Positions 1-6,852 of a DNA stretch of 39,495 nt are shown here, piece by piece. The notes beneath the pieces were generated by a model. It was not told where the DNA came from. It worked only from the letters and a program-made list of their open reading frames with translations, and did not search any database. A program made the position numbers and the translations under genes. Each line of letters begins with the position of its first letter. Position 1 is the stretch's first letter. Source of the stretch: Chromobacterium piscinae (lineage in GTDB: Bacteria > Pseudomonadota > Gammaproteobacteria > Burkholderiales > Chromobacteriaceae); NCBI RefSeq assembly GCF_021129175.1, contig NZ_JAJOHV010000015.1, positions 1 through 39,495 on the forward strand. Direction: 5' to 3'.

Positions 1-127
1 CGGCCTCGCCCACCGCCGCGCCCGCAGCGCCGCCCAGCGCGCCGCCGACGATGGTGGACGTGTCCGCTTGAGCCGTCGCGGCCAATCCAGCCAAACTCAG
101 CGAAATAATGACAAATGCGCGCTTCAT
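1..127 (-). CDS. Glycine-zipper envelope protein, N-terminal part (runs off left edge)
   Basis: Only the first 42 codons are present. The ATG at 127 is preceded by GGAGA about 8 nt upstream on the minus strand. The product opens with a signal peptide (MKRAFVIISLSLAGLAATAQ, cleavage expected after AQA). It then enters a small-residue stretch, IVGGALGGAAGAAVGEA, with the GxxxG spacing of glycine-zipper proteins, which sit in or on the outer membrane or periplasm. The partner that would give a specific role is outside the window. The gene is divergent from the phosphodiesterase at 316, with an AT-rich 188-bp control region between them. Function is unknown; family assignment is moderate because most of the protein is missing. 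Confidence 0.7.
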   Translation of the reverse strand, partial: MKRAFVIISLSLAGLAATAQADTSTIVGGALGGAAGAAVGEA

Positions 128-202
128 GCGTCTATCTCCGGTAAAAAAACTGATGGCTTGCAGCTTACTGGTTTGAGAGGCGGCCAACTGTATCGGATTG
201 TT

Positions 203-220
203 ATTGAATGTAAATTCAAT
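203..220. promoter_or_regulatory. AT-rich dyad in the divergent control region
   Basis: ATTGAAT and ATTCAAT are perfect 7-bp inverted arms separated by 4 bp (GTAA), inside an AT-rich patch in otherwise GC-rich DNA. The dyad lies between the divergent genes that start at 127 (minus) and 316 (plus), which is where a dimeric repressor operator would be expected. The regulator is unknown. Confidence 0.35.
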
Positions 221-315
221 GTTAATGAGGATTGTCGAATTGTTATCTGCACCGCGTTGACGCGGGGCCGCGCGCTGCCGAAAATGGGGCTCTTACCATT
301 CCCGGGAGGGCCGCG

Positions 316-1500
316 ATGGCCGATCTGGCTTCCTTGTGCCCCGGCGCGGCATGGCCGGACTACCAGGGCGGCGGGCTGCTCAATCTGATGCAGACGCTGA
401 GCCTGGAATTGGGCGGACCCGACCTGGGCCATGCGCCATTGGCATCCGACGCCTTGGCCGGCATCGGCCGCCGCCGCCATGTCTGCCTGATCCTGATCGA
501 CGGGTTGGGCGATGCTCAACTGCGGCGACTGGGGCCGGACAGCCGGCTGCGCTCGCTGCAGCGAGAGACGATCAGCAGCGTGTTTCCGCCGACCACCGCG
601 GCGGCCGTCACCACGGTGCTGACCGGCCGCTCGCCGGCCGAGCACGGCCTGATAGGCTGGCACCAGCTGCATGGCGAGGAAATCATCGCGCCCTTGCCCC
701 TGTACGCCCGCCATCCGGCCGACGCCGGCGGGCAGGAGTTGCGGCGCGCGGACACCCTGTACCGCGCGCGACCGCTGTTCGACCGCCTGGCGCGGCCGGC
801 GTTCCTTTATCTGCCCGATTTCATCGCCTATTCCCCATGCAGCCGCTACCACGCCGGCGGCGCGGAGCGCGTCGCCTACCGCGGGGGAATGGCCGACGGT
901 TTTGCCCGGCTGGCGCGGCGGCTGGCCGACCCGGAGCCGGCCTTCCACTACCTGTACCTGCCGCAGCTGGACACGCTGATGCATGAGCAGGGGCCGGATT
1001 CCGACGCGGCGCGGGCGCTGTTGGCGGAAATCGACGCCGCTTTCGCCGCGCTGCTGGGCGAGGCCGAAGGTTGCGGCGCGGTGGTGATCGCGATCGCCGA
1101 TCACGGCTTCATCGCCGCGCCGGACGCGCAATGGCTGGACGTGGACGCCGATCCGGAACTGTACGGCCTGCTGGCGCGACCGCTGTCCGGCGAGACGCGG
1201 CTGGCTTACTGCCATCTGAGGCCGGACTGCGCCGCGCGCTTCATCGAATTGGCGCGGGAACGGCTGGGCCATGCCTGTTGGGTGGTGGAAAGCCGCGAGT
1301 TGCGGACGTCCGGCGCGTTCGGCCCGGGGCCGGCGCATCCGGACCTGGCTCGCCGCTGCGGCGATGTGGCGCTGATCGCCAAGCCTGGCTGGAATCTGCG
1401 CGACACGCTGCCGGGGGAGGAGACGCTGCGCCTCGCCGGCGTGCACGCCGGCGTCCACCCGGACGAGCAGGCGATTCCGCTGATCGTCTACCGGGGTTGA
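316..1500 (+). CDS. Alkaline-phosphatase-superfamily phosphodiesterase / nucleotide pyrophosphatase
   Basis: A 394-residue protein of the type I phosphodiesterase/nucleotide pyrophosphatase family, which hydrolyses phosphodiester or pyrophosphate bonds with two metal ions. The metal and nucleophile motifs are present in order. LILIDGLGD (D62) and FPPTTAAAVTTVLTG (Thr nucleophile at about 93-94) are followed by a GLIGW segment, QLDTLMHEQG (Asp and His), IADHGF (Asp-His) and GVHAGVHPDE near the C-terminus. The frame opens at a TTG at 232, but the ATG at 316 has GGGAGGG 5 nt upstream and begins the conserved region, so I use it. No signal peptide is evident, so it is probably cytoplasmic. It stands alone between a divergent gene and an AraC-type regulator 71 bp downstream. 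The substrate cannot be read from the sequence. Confidence 0.85.
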   Translation: MADLASLCPGAAWPDYQGGGLLNLMQTLSLELGGPDLGHAPLASDALAGIGRRRHVCLILIDGLGDAQLRRLGPDSRLRSLQRETISSVFPPTTAAAVTTVLTGRSPAEHGLIGWHQLHGEEIIAPLPLYARHPADAGGQELRRADTLYRARPLFDRLARPAFLYLPDFIAYSPCSRYHAGGAERVAYRGGMADGFARLARRLADPEPAFHYLYLPQLDTLMHEQGPDSDAARALLAEIDAAFAALLGEAEGCGAVVIAIADHGFIAAPDAQWLDVDADPELYGLLARPLSGETRLAYCHLRPDCAARFIELARERLGHACWVVESRELRTSGAFGPGPAHPDLARRCGDVALIAKPGWNLRDTLPGEETLRLAGVHAGVHPDEQAIPLIVYRG

Positions 1501-1571
1501 GCGGCACATTTTCACAAGCGTAGGCGGGCGGGCCGCCGCAGAATGGCCGAAGTTTTTTCTGGATATCGCCG

Positions 1572-2369
1572 ATGCAGTCGCAACAACGCAGGCCCGATCC
1601 AGGGTTGGAGCCATGGATACATAGTTACCGCCGCTACCGTTTCGGGCCGGATGATCCCGCGGTGCTGACGCTATTGCCGGGCACCGGCGCGGAGCTGTGG
1701 CAGGGCGCGGATGGCTCGGCGGGCTTGCTGTGTCCCCGCCAGCGCATTCAACGGATCGCGCGGCCGGCGCTGCCGGTATTCGTGGTGCGTTTCCACGCCG
1801 GCGCGCTGGCGCAATTCTGTTCGCTTCCCTTATCAGAACTGGTGGACCGCGTCACGCCGCCGGCGCGCGCGTGGCCGGGGACGGATGGCTTGTGGACAAG
1901 AATCGGGCGCGCCGATTTCGACGCGCAATGCGAGCAGGCGGGCCGTTTCCTGCGCGGACGGCTGCGGACGGAGCCTGAGCTGGAACGAATGCGGCGCCTG
2001 GCGCGGCGGATGTTTGCCGACAGCGCCGGCTTCGTACTGGGCGAGCACGCGGCGGAGGCGGGCGTGGACCGGTTCGGCCTGTCCCGCCGCTTCCATGCCA
2101 GCCAGGGCGTGACCGCCAAGCTGTTCCACCGGTTGTGCCGGTTCGAGAAGTTTTTCCGCGACGCGGCGTTCCAGCCGAGGCCGGCCCTGGCCGGGCTGGC
2201 CTGGGAGCATGGCTATTGCGACCAATCCCATCTGCACCGCGACGCGTTGGCCTTCGGCGGGCAGCCGCCGGCGCGTTTGCTGCGCGATCCGGCGCTGGCC
2301 CTGTTTTATTCTCCGTTGGTCGGCGTTCAGGCCAGCTTGTCGCCGGAGCGGTGGCCGAGCAAGGGGTGA
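1572..2369 (+). CDS. AraC-family transcriptional regulator (DUF6597-type N-terminus)
   Basis: A 265-residue regulator. The N-terminal ~120 residues (PWIHSYRRYRF, LLPGTGAELW, FVVRFHAGAL) resemble the DUF6597 sensing domain found in front of AraC helix-turn-helix pairs. The C-terminal half holds two helix-turn-helix units: the first around AAEAGVDRFGLSRRFHASQG and the second around LAGLAWEHGYCDQSHLHRD. This is the usual AraC layout (SxRxLxRxF, then GYxDQSHxxR). Its 3' end overlaps the convergent DUF6506 gene by 43 bp, so the two transcripts are antisense there. A role controlling a neighbour is possible but unproven. Confidence 0.85.
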   Translation: MQSQQRRPDPGLEPWIHSYRRYRFGPDDPAVLTLLPGTGAELWQGADGSAGLLCPRQRIQRIARPALPVFVVRFHAGALAQFCSLPLSELVDRVTPPARAWPGTDGLWTRIGRADFDAQCEQAGRFLRGRLRTEPELERMRRLARRMFADSAGFVLGEHAAEAGVDRFGLSRRFHASQGVTAKLFHRLCRFEKFFRDAAFQPRPALAGLAWEHGYCDQSHLHRDALAFGGQPPARLLRDPALALFYSPLVGVQASLSPERWPSKG

Positions 2370-2629
2370 GGATCGAAGCGCACCGCGCCGACCGCGGCCA
2401 GTTCGCCGACCGCGGCGGCGACGATGGCGACGCCCTGGTGGCCGAAGCCGCCGCACAGCTCGATGGCGGCGCAGCCTTGTTCAGCCAATTCGCGGGCGAC
2501 TTCGCCGGCCTCGCGGTAGCTGGAGACGGCGAGGGTGATGACCTCCACTTCCGGCGTCGCGGTGACGGCGCGATGGCGTTGAGGGTCGCCGTGGGGGGCG
2601 ATGAAGATAAAGGCGGCTTTCAGAGCCAT
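2327..2629 (-). CDS. DUF6506-like small protein
   Basis: A 100-residue protein beginning MALKAAFIFIAPHGDPQRHR. It resembles the small DUF6506 family, which has a conserved AFIFIAP start, a VVAVxSYxEA-type middle and an ELCGGFGHxG segment; the matching segments here are VITLAVSSYREAGEVA and IELCGGFGHQG. The biochemical function of the family is unknown. The frame is open further upstream, but this ATG at 2629 has AAGGAAA just before it and starts the conserved domain. The stop codon falls inside the 3' end of the convergent AraC-family gene. Confidence 0.75.
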   Translation of the reverse strand: MALKAAFIFIAPHGDPQRHRAVTATPEVEVITLAVSSYREAGEVARELAEQGCAAIELCGGFGHQGVAIVAAAVGELAAVGAVRFDPHPLLGHRSGDKLA

Positions 2630-2767
2630 GGCGGTTTCCTTTGCTGTGTGTGGAAGCCCGAGCTTAAGCGGCGCCTCGCCCGGCAATCTTGGAAAAACGT
2701 GCGGCGGTGGATCTGAATATTTCAATGTGATTTTGTCGATGTTATGCTGATTAGTTTTTGAGGGGCG

Positions 2768-2917
2768 ATGGAACATAGGATCGAGGCAGGCGTAATCGTC
2801 GAGCATGAGGGCAGGATTCTGATGGTTCGGCATTGCAAGCCGGGCGCCTACGATTTCTGGGCGGCGCAGGGCGGAGGAGCGATAGGCGACGAGCCTCTGG
2901 CCGACGCCGCGAGGTGA
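2768..2917 (+). pseudogene. Truncated Nudix hydrolase remnant
   Basis: A 49-codon frame with a sound start: GAGGGG lies 2-7 nt before the ATG. It encodes the first part of a Nudix hydrolase (MEHRIEAGVIVEHEGRILMV, then a Tyr-Asp-Phe-Trp strand and a GGGAIGDEPLADAAR segment). In an intact Nudix box (GX5EX7REUXEEXGU) the sequence would continue REVxEE right after AAR. Here a TGA follows instead, so the catalytic Glu residues are absent. Reading the other two frames after the stop does not recover the box, which suggests a deletion and not a single frameshift. The next gene starts about 100 bp later. Confidence 0.7.
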
Positions 2918-3020
2918 GGATGGAGTGCTATTGATATGGGCGGAGGGGCTGCCGCCTGTCTGAGTGTTTGATCTCGCAGCCGAGATTTGGCCAGATTAAT
3001 TGATCGCAATGGAGAAGACG

Positions 3021-3311
3021 ATGTTTCCCCTGATCGTGAGCTTGGAAGCGAAAACGGCAGCTGATGTTCCAGCCATCGCCGCTGCGCTGGCGCGGATGCG
3101 GCCGCTGTGCCTGGCGGAGCCCGGCTGCCTGTTGTGGCAGGCCTACCATTCCGAGGCCGATCCCAAGGTGTTCGTGCTGGTCGAGCATTGGGAAACCCGC
3201 GCGCACTGGGAGGCGCATGGCAAGCTGGACGCGATCCAGACCATCTATCTGCCCGAGGTGCTGCCGCGAACCAGGCGCGCCGCCCATCCATCCACGCTGC
3301 TGGGCGTTTAG
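3021..3311 (+). CDS. Putative quinol monooxygenase (ABM domain)
   Basis: A 96-residue single-domain protein of the dimeric alpha/beta-barrel ABM superfamily. Such proteins oxidise quinols or act on small aromatic or polyketide-like molecules without a cofactor. Family features are visible: FPLIVSLEAK first strand, LARMRPLCLAEPGCLLWQAY, then the VLVEHWETRAHWEAH signature helix. The frame is open from a TTG at 3000 and has an ATG at 3009, but the ATG at 3021 has GGAG 6 nt upstream and starts the first strand. It heads a compact four-gene run; the next gene begins 25 bp after the stop. The substrate is unknown. Confidence 0.8.
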   Translation: MFPLIVSLEAKTAADVPAIAAALARMRPLCLAEPGCLLWQAYHSEADPKVFVLVEHWETRAHWEAHGKLDAIQTIYLPEVLPRTRRAAHPSTLLGV

Positions 3312-3336
3312 GCCCAGGTCTGAAAAGGTCACGCCG

Positions 3337-3690
3337 ATGCTGGACAAGACATTCGCCGAGGAGCTGGCGCGGGAATGGATAGACGCCTGGAACAGCCATG
3401 ACCTGGCGCGCATCCTGGCGCATTACCGCGACGATTTCGAAATGAGCTCGCCGTATATCGCCGAGATGGCCGGCGAGCCATCTGGCCGGCTGCAGGGCAA
3501 GCCGGCGGTGGCCGCCTACTGGGCCGAGGCGCTGCGGCGCCTGCCCGATCTGTATTTCGAGCATCTGGCCACGCTGACCGGAACCGATTCGCTGACGATA
3601 CATTACCGCGGCGCGCGCGGCTTGGCGGCCGAAGTGTTGTGGCTGGATGATGCCGGCAGAATCCGGCGCGCGGCGGCGCACTACCAATGA
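3337..3690 (+). CDS. NTF2-like / SnoaL-type protein
   Basis: A 117-residue protein with the NTF2-like fold. An N-terminal helix, EELAREWIDAWNSHDLARIL, is followed by HYRDDFEM, a GRLQGKPAVAAYWAEALRRLPDL segment and strands ending in HYRGARGLAAEVLWLDDAGR. These conical alpha+beta domains act as small isomerases, hydrolases or binding proteins; this sequence does not show which. AAAAGG lies 8 nt before the ATG. Its TGA overlaps the ATG of the next gene (ATGA), so the two are translationally coupled. With the preceding ABM protein it looks like a small-molecule detoxification or tailoring pair. Confidence 0.8.
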   Translation: MLDKTFAEELAREWIDAWNSHDLARILAHYRDDFEMSSPYIAEMAGEPSGRLQGKPAVAAYWAEALRRLPDLYFEHLATLTGTDSLTIHYRGARGLAAEVLWLDDAGRIRRAAAHYQ

Positions 3691-4220
3691 CTGCGCCATT
3701 GCCTGGCCGGGTATTGATCGTCGGCGGCAGCGGCGCCGGCAAGAGCACGCTGGCGGCCCGCTTGGCCGCAGTCTCCGACGCGCCGCTGGCGGAGCTCGAC
3801 GCCTGGTTCTGGGGGCCTGGCTGGACGCGGCGGGAAACGTTCGCCGCCGAAGTGGCGGCGCTGGCGGAACAGCCGCGCTGGGTGGCGGAGGGCAGCTACT
3901 CGTCCGCGCTGCGGACGCTGATGCCGCGCGCCGAGCTGGTGGTCTGGCTGGATTATCCGCGGCCTTTGCAGGCTTGGCGCATCGCGCGGCGCAGCCTGCT
4001 GCGAATCTGGCGCCGGCAGACGCTGGCGCATGGCAACCGCGAAACCTTGCGCGGCACGCTGTTCTCAAGGGATTCCTTGCTGCTGTGGATGTGGCGCGGC
4101 CATGGCAAGCGGCGCGACGAGTTATCGGTCCTGCGCGCGGCGCGCCCGGAATCGTGGCTAGTCTTCCGCGTCCCGACGCAAGCGGCGAGCTGGCTGAGCG
4201 GGCTGCGCTGGCCGGCATGA
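3687..4220 (+). CDS. P-loop adenylate-kinase-like protein (FlaR/topology-modulation type)
   Basis: A 177-residue P-loop NTPase with Walker A GGSGAGKS at residues 13-20, then LAELDAWFWGPGWTRRETF (the aspartate-containing acceptor region of this subfamily) and an Arg-rich lid region RIARRSLLRIWRRQT. Relatives are annotated as adenylate-kinase-like or 'DNA topology modulation' proteins; the true substrate is not established. It starts inside the stop of the NTF2-like gene (ATGA), and its own TGA overlaps the start of the next P-loop gene in the same way, so three consecutive genes are coupled. Confidence 0.8.
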   Translation: MTAPLPGRVLIVGGSGAGKSTLAARLAAVSDAPLAELDAWFWGPGWTRRETFAAEVAALAEQPRWVAEGSYSSALRTLMPRAELVVWLDYPRPLQAWRIARRSLLRIWRRQTLAHGNRETLRGTLFSRDSLLLWMWRGHGKRRDELSVLRAARPESWLVFRVPTQAASWLSGLRWPA

Positions 4221-4771
4221 TTGAGTCCGCCCTGCTGCTGATCAGCGGCTTGCCTGGCAGCGGCAAGAGCACGCTGGCGCGCGGCGTGGCCGAGGGGCTG
4301 GGTTGGCCATGCCTGGATAAAGATGATTTCCTTGAAGCGCTGTTCGACGCGCGCGGCATGGGCGACATGGCCTGGCGCAGAGCGTTGAGCCGCGAGGCCG
4401 ACTCGCATTTTCTGGAGGCGCTGCAAGCCGCGCCACGCGCCGTGGCTTGCTCCTGGTGGCGGCATCCGCAGGGAGAGGGCGACTCAGGCACGTCGCTTGC
4501 GGATTTGGCGCGGCCTGGACGCCTAGTGTTGGAGCTGCACTGCCGTTGTCCCGCCGAATTGGCTGCCGCGCGTTTCGCCCGGCGCGCCCGCCATCCCGGC
4601 CACTTGGATGCTCAACGAGATTTCACAGACTTGTCGCTGCAGTTGCGCCGCTCCGAGCATTTAGGTCCTTTGGGCCTTGGGCAATGCCTGATTCTGGATA
4701 CTTCGGTCCCAGCCGATTTGACCGGAGCGCTGGCGTGGACGCGTGATGCGCTTGCCGTCGGCGCTTGCTGA
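4217..4771 (+). CDS. P-loop kinase-like protein (AAA_33 type)
   Basis: A 184-residue P-loop protein with Walker A GLPGSGKST at residues 11-19, a CLDKDDFLEALF strand-helix of the kind seen in small-molecule kinases, and an Arg-rich region AAARFARRARHPGH that could be the lid. The Asp pair in DKDD is typical of gluconate or nucleoside kinase-like folds that phosphorylate small acceptors. The ATG overlaps the previous stop (ATGA). It is distinct in sequence from the preceding P-loop protein, so the pair is not a simple recent duplication. Substrate unknown. Confidence 0.75.
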   Translation: MIESALLLISGLPGSGKSTLARGVAEGLGWPCLDKDDFLEALFDARGMGDMAWRRALSREADSHFLEALQAAPRAVACSWWRHPQGEGDSGTSLADLARPGRLVLELHCRCPAELAAARFARRARHPGHLDAQRDFTDLSLQLRRSEHLGPLGLGQCLILDTSVPADLTGALAWTRDALAVGAC

Positions 4772-4817
4772 TCCGCCGCGGCATCCGTAGAATGCGCGCT
4801 TTCCCGCAAGGGGAAAG
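4765..4817 (+). promoter_or_regulatory. Candidate promoter and 5' hairpin upstream of the YkgJ-like gene
   Basis: TTGCTG (4765-4770), a 17-bp spacer and TAGAAT (4788-4793) form a plausible sigma-70 promoter overlapping the end of the kinase gene. A 7-bp hairpin follows at 4799-4817 (CTTTCCC, 5-nt loop, GGGAAAG, then TTT). It could be a weak terminator for the upstream operon or a 5' stabilising stem on the new transcript. Confidence 0.45.
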
Positions 4818-4848
4818 TTTCGCGTATTCAATGTGTTAAGGACGAGCC

Positions 4849-5238
4849 GTGGCCGACATCAACCGCCTGGAAACCTGGATCAAGTACAAGAACGGCCTGT
4901 GCGGCGACTGCATGGCGTCCTGTTGCACGATGCCGGTGGAAGTGAAGCTGCCGGATCTGGTGCGCATCGGCGTGGTGGACGAGTTCGAGCTGGAAGAGCC
5001 GATCAAGAACATCGCCAAGCGGCTGGAAAAGCAGCGGGTGATCCAGCATTTCAATTTCAAGAACAGCTTGTTCACGCTGGCGCAGCGCGCCAATGGCGAT
5101 TGCCTGTATCTGGATGCGCAGACCCGGCGCTGCACCATCTACGAGCGCCGCCCCAATACCTGCCGCAACCATCCCAAGATTGGTCCCAAACCGGGCTTTT
5201 GCGCCTATACCCGCGACAGCCGTCCGCGTCAGAAGTAA
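4849..5238 (+). CDS. YkgJ-family cysteine-cluster protein
   Basis: A 129-residue protein of the YkgJ/CxxCxxCC family (UPF0153), likely binding zinc or an Fe-S cluster. Cysteines at 18, 21, 25 and 26 (CGDCMASCC) form the first cluster. Further Cys residues lie in GDCLYLDAQTRRC, NTCRNH and PGFC. The start is GTG at 4849, with AAGGA about 6-7 nt upstream; no in-frame ATG lies nearer the conserved N-terminus. It appears to be a single-gene unit with its own promoter. The family's exact role is unknown. Confidence 0.85.
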   Translation: MADINRLETWIKYKNGLCGDCMASCCTMPVEVKLPDLVRIGVVDEFELEEPIKNIAKRLEKQRVIQHFNFKNSLFTLAQRANGDCLYLDAQTRRCTIYERRPNTCRNHPKIGPKPGFCAYTRDSRPRQK

Positions 5239-5300
5239 TTCATTTATCATTGCTGGTCGCCTTGCTGCCGGTGTCGCGCAGCAGGCAGGGGCTGGATCGC

Positions 5301-5314
5301 GTTCCACGTGGAAC
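5301..5314. other. parS site (ParB binding, chromosome segregation)
   Basis: GTTCCACGTGGAAC is a perfect 14-bp palindrome matching the conserved chromosomal parS core GTTYCACGTGRAAC, and an A follows as in the 16-mer. It lies in the 139-bp gap between the YkgJ-like and YdcZ-like genes. It is the only fully symmetric CC/GG version of the four parS-like sites in this window. Confidence 0.85.
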
Positions 5315-5377
5315 AGCGGCACGGCATCGGCCTCCGCCATGGGCGGCGGCTGCCAATTGTGATTGAGGAGCGCGGCG

Positions 5378-5842
5378 ATGCAGGCAATTTTTCCCTTGCT
5401 GGCCTTTCTGGTCGGAGTGGTGGTGCCGCTGCAGGCGGCGGTCAACAACCAGTTGCGCCTGTTGCTGGGCAACAGCACGCTGCTGGCGGCGCTGGTGTCG
5501 TTCGGCACCGGCTGCCTGACCCTGGTGCTGCTGTCGCTGGCGACTGGCCAGCGCTGGCAAAATCTGGCGGCGCTGGTCCGCGTCGAATGGTGGATGTTGC
5601 TGGGCGGGGTGCTGGGCGCGGGTTTCGTATTCGGCACCACCTTGCTGGCGCCGCGCCTGGGCGTGGCGACCATGGTTTCCCTGATCATCGCGGGTCAGGT
5701 GTTCACTTCGTTGTGCTTCGACCGCTTTGGCTGGCTGATGATGCCCTTGCGCGAGTTGAGCGCGGCCAAGCTGACTGGCGCGGCGTTGGTGGTGGCGGGC
5801 GTGCTGCTGGTGAATTTCGGCGACCGCTGGTTCGGCCGCTGA
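5378..5842 (+). CDS. YdcZ-like (DUF606) DMT-family membrane transporter
   Basis: A 154-residue, five-helix half-size member of the drug/metabolite transporter superfamily. The N-terminus, FPLLAFLVGVVVPLQAAVNN, carries the conserved QxxxN feature of DUF606 proteins. The hydrophobic segments continue through MLLGGVLGAGFVFGTTLLAP and LTGAALVVAGVLLV. Such proteins usually dimerise or work in pairs in the inner membrane; the substrate is unknown. An in-frame upstream GTG exists at 5363, but the ATG at 5378 has TTGAGGAG 7 nt upstream. A bidirectional terminator follows 6 bp after the stop. Confidence 0.85.
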   Translation: MQAIFPLLAFLVGVVVPLQAAVNNQLRLLLGNSTLLAALVSFGTGCLTLVLLSLATGQRWQNLAALVRVEWWMLLGGVLGAGFVFGTTLLAPRLGVATMVSLIIAGQVFTSLCFDRFGWLMMPLRELSAAKLTGAALVVAGVLLVNFGDRWFGR

Positions 5843-5848
5843 AATGCG

Positions 5849-5873
5849 ATCCCGCCGGTCGGGCCGGCGGGAT
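5849..5873. terminator. Bidirectional hairpin between convergent genes
   Basis: A perfect 10-bp inverted repeat (ATCCCGCCGG / CCGGCGGGAT) with a 5-nt loop sits between the convergent YdcZ-like gene and the small periplasmic protein at 5884. The T-tract is poor on both sides, so termination may be partly Rho-dependent. Confidence 0.65.
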
Positions 5874-5883
5874 GTCGGGTCGT

Positions 5884-6078
5884 TTACTGCTGGGTGGACG
5901 GCGCTTGTGGAGCCGGCGCCTGGATCGGAGCCGAGGGCGCCGGGTTCATGTCCTGCAGCGACAGCGGCACGCTGGGCGGCACGGCGGGATTGTCGAAGGG
6001 GCGGACATTGGCGTCCTGGGCGCTGGCGAAGGCGCTGGCCAGCAATAACGCCAGCGAGGTCATGAGCAGTCTGAGCAT
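5884..6078 (-). CDS. Small secreted Pro/Ala-rich protein
   Basis: A 64-residue protein with a clear signal peptide (MLRLLMTSLALLLASAFASA, cleavage after SAFASA) and a short, Pro/Ala/Gln-rich mature part ending APAPQAPSTQQ. AAAGGA lies upstream of the ATG at 6078. There is no recognised domain; it is expected in the periplasm or outside the cell. It is convergent with the YdcZ-like gene and separated from it by a strong hairpin. It reads as a real small gene because it has a coherent signal peptide, a ribosome-binding site and a terminator, but the function is unknown. Confidence 0.65.
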   Translation of the reverse strand: MLRLLMTSLALLLASAFASAQDANVRPFDNPAVPPSVPLSLQDMNPAPSAPIQAPAPQAPSTQQ

Positions 6079-6263
6079 GGCGGAATCCTTTGATGTTGTT
6101 GAACGGATCGCCCTCGGTTTTCCTGTTGCGGCCCCGGAAATGTATTGGGCGTACTTTCATTATTAATGCCAATTCGGCCGAAGATGTTTCCTGAAATTCT
6201 CTTTTTGTTTCAATATGTTGAATGGTTTGTTTGTTGAGTGATTTTGCTTGCATGGCATGATTC

Positions 6264-6722
6264 TCAATAGGGCGGCGGCGGCAGGTAGGCGCGCCGCGCC
6301 GGGTATTGGCCCGGCAGTTGATTGCCTTTCGCGTACATGCATTGCTGGTAGGCGATGTTGTAACGTGTTTGCGCATCGTAGCCGGCGTAAGCGCCGTTGG
6401 AGCCGCCCACCGCGGCGCCAGCCAAGAGGCCCATGCCGGCGCCGACGCCGGCGCCCTGGTGGTTGCCGCCTATCAGCGCGCCGGCCGCGGCGCCCACCAC
6501 GGTGCCCAGCGCCATATTGCCGGCCAGCGTGGCGTTGGACGCGTCGGCGGCGGCCGCGCCGCTGTTGTTGGCGGCGTAGGCCCGGCATTGCTGTTCTTCC
6601 TGCGCGAATACGTCGAACGGCTTGCCCGGCGCCGGCATCACCGCCACAGTCGGGCCGGTGGGCAGCGTGGCGCAGGCGGCCAGCAGCGACGGCAGCAGCA
6701 TCATGCAATAGCGTGCTTTCAT
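6264..6722 (-). CDS. Glycine-zipper lipoprotein
   Basis: A 152-residue lipoprotein. The signal peptide ends in a lipobox, LLAAC, with the lipid-acceptor Cys at about residue 17. The middle is a long Gly/Ala zipper (MALGTVVGAAAGALIGG, GAGVGAGMGLLAGAAVGG), typical of YMGG-type glycine-zipper proteins that insert in or lie against the outer membrane. A conserved tail, RYNIAYQQCMYAKGNQLPG, follows, with a Pro-rich end. AAGGAAA precedes the start. The protein is of the same general class as the truncated one at the left edge. A 112-bp palindromic element separates it from the upstream gene in the same orientation. Confidence 0.85.
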   Translation of the reverse strand: MKARYCMMLLPSLLAACATLPTGPTVAVMPAPGKPFDVFAQEEQQCRAYAANNSGAAAADASNATLAGNMALGTVVGAAAGALIGGNHQGAGVGAGMGLLAGAAVGGSNGAYAGYDAQTRYNIAYQQCMYAKGNQLPGQYPARRAYLPPPPY

Positions 6723-6740
6723 GGCGTTTCCTTCGGCTTA

Positions 6741-6852
6741 GAGCCGCTAACAAAACCCCTGATCCTGCGTTACGCCTCCTTGTCGTACGACTGGTACTGC
6801 CTGCGTCGGCGTGCCTTGGCTCAGGTCCTCTGCGAGGTTTTGTTAGCGGCTA
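6741..6852. mobile_element. MITE-like palindromic element with 16-bp terminal inverted repeats
   Basis: AGCCGCTAACAAAACC (6742-6757) and its exact reverse complement (6836-6851) bound a 78-nt core with no open frame. Allowing one mismatched outer base on each side, the element is flanked by TTA on both sides (6738-6740 and 6853-6855), a candidate 3-bp target duplication of the TNA kind used by some IS5-family elements. The right-hand TTA is the stop codon (TAA on the minus strand) of the adjacent gene. The size, ends and non-coding core fit a non-autonomous miniature element. Membership of a specific IS family needs a database match. Confidence 0.65.

Noticed and set aside
124-1614. A 496-codon minus-strand frame opposite the phosphodiesterase
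   Set aside because: The plus-strand frame has all metal motifs in order; this one is Arg/Gln-rich noise.
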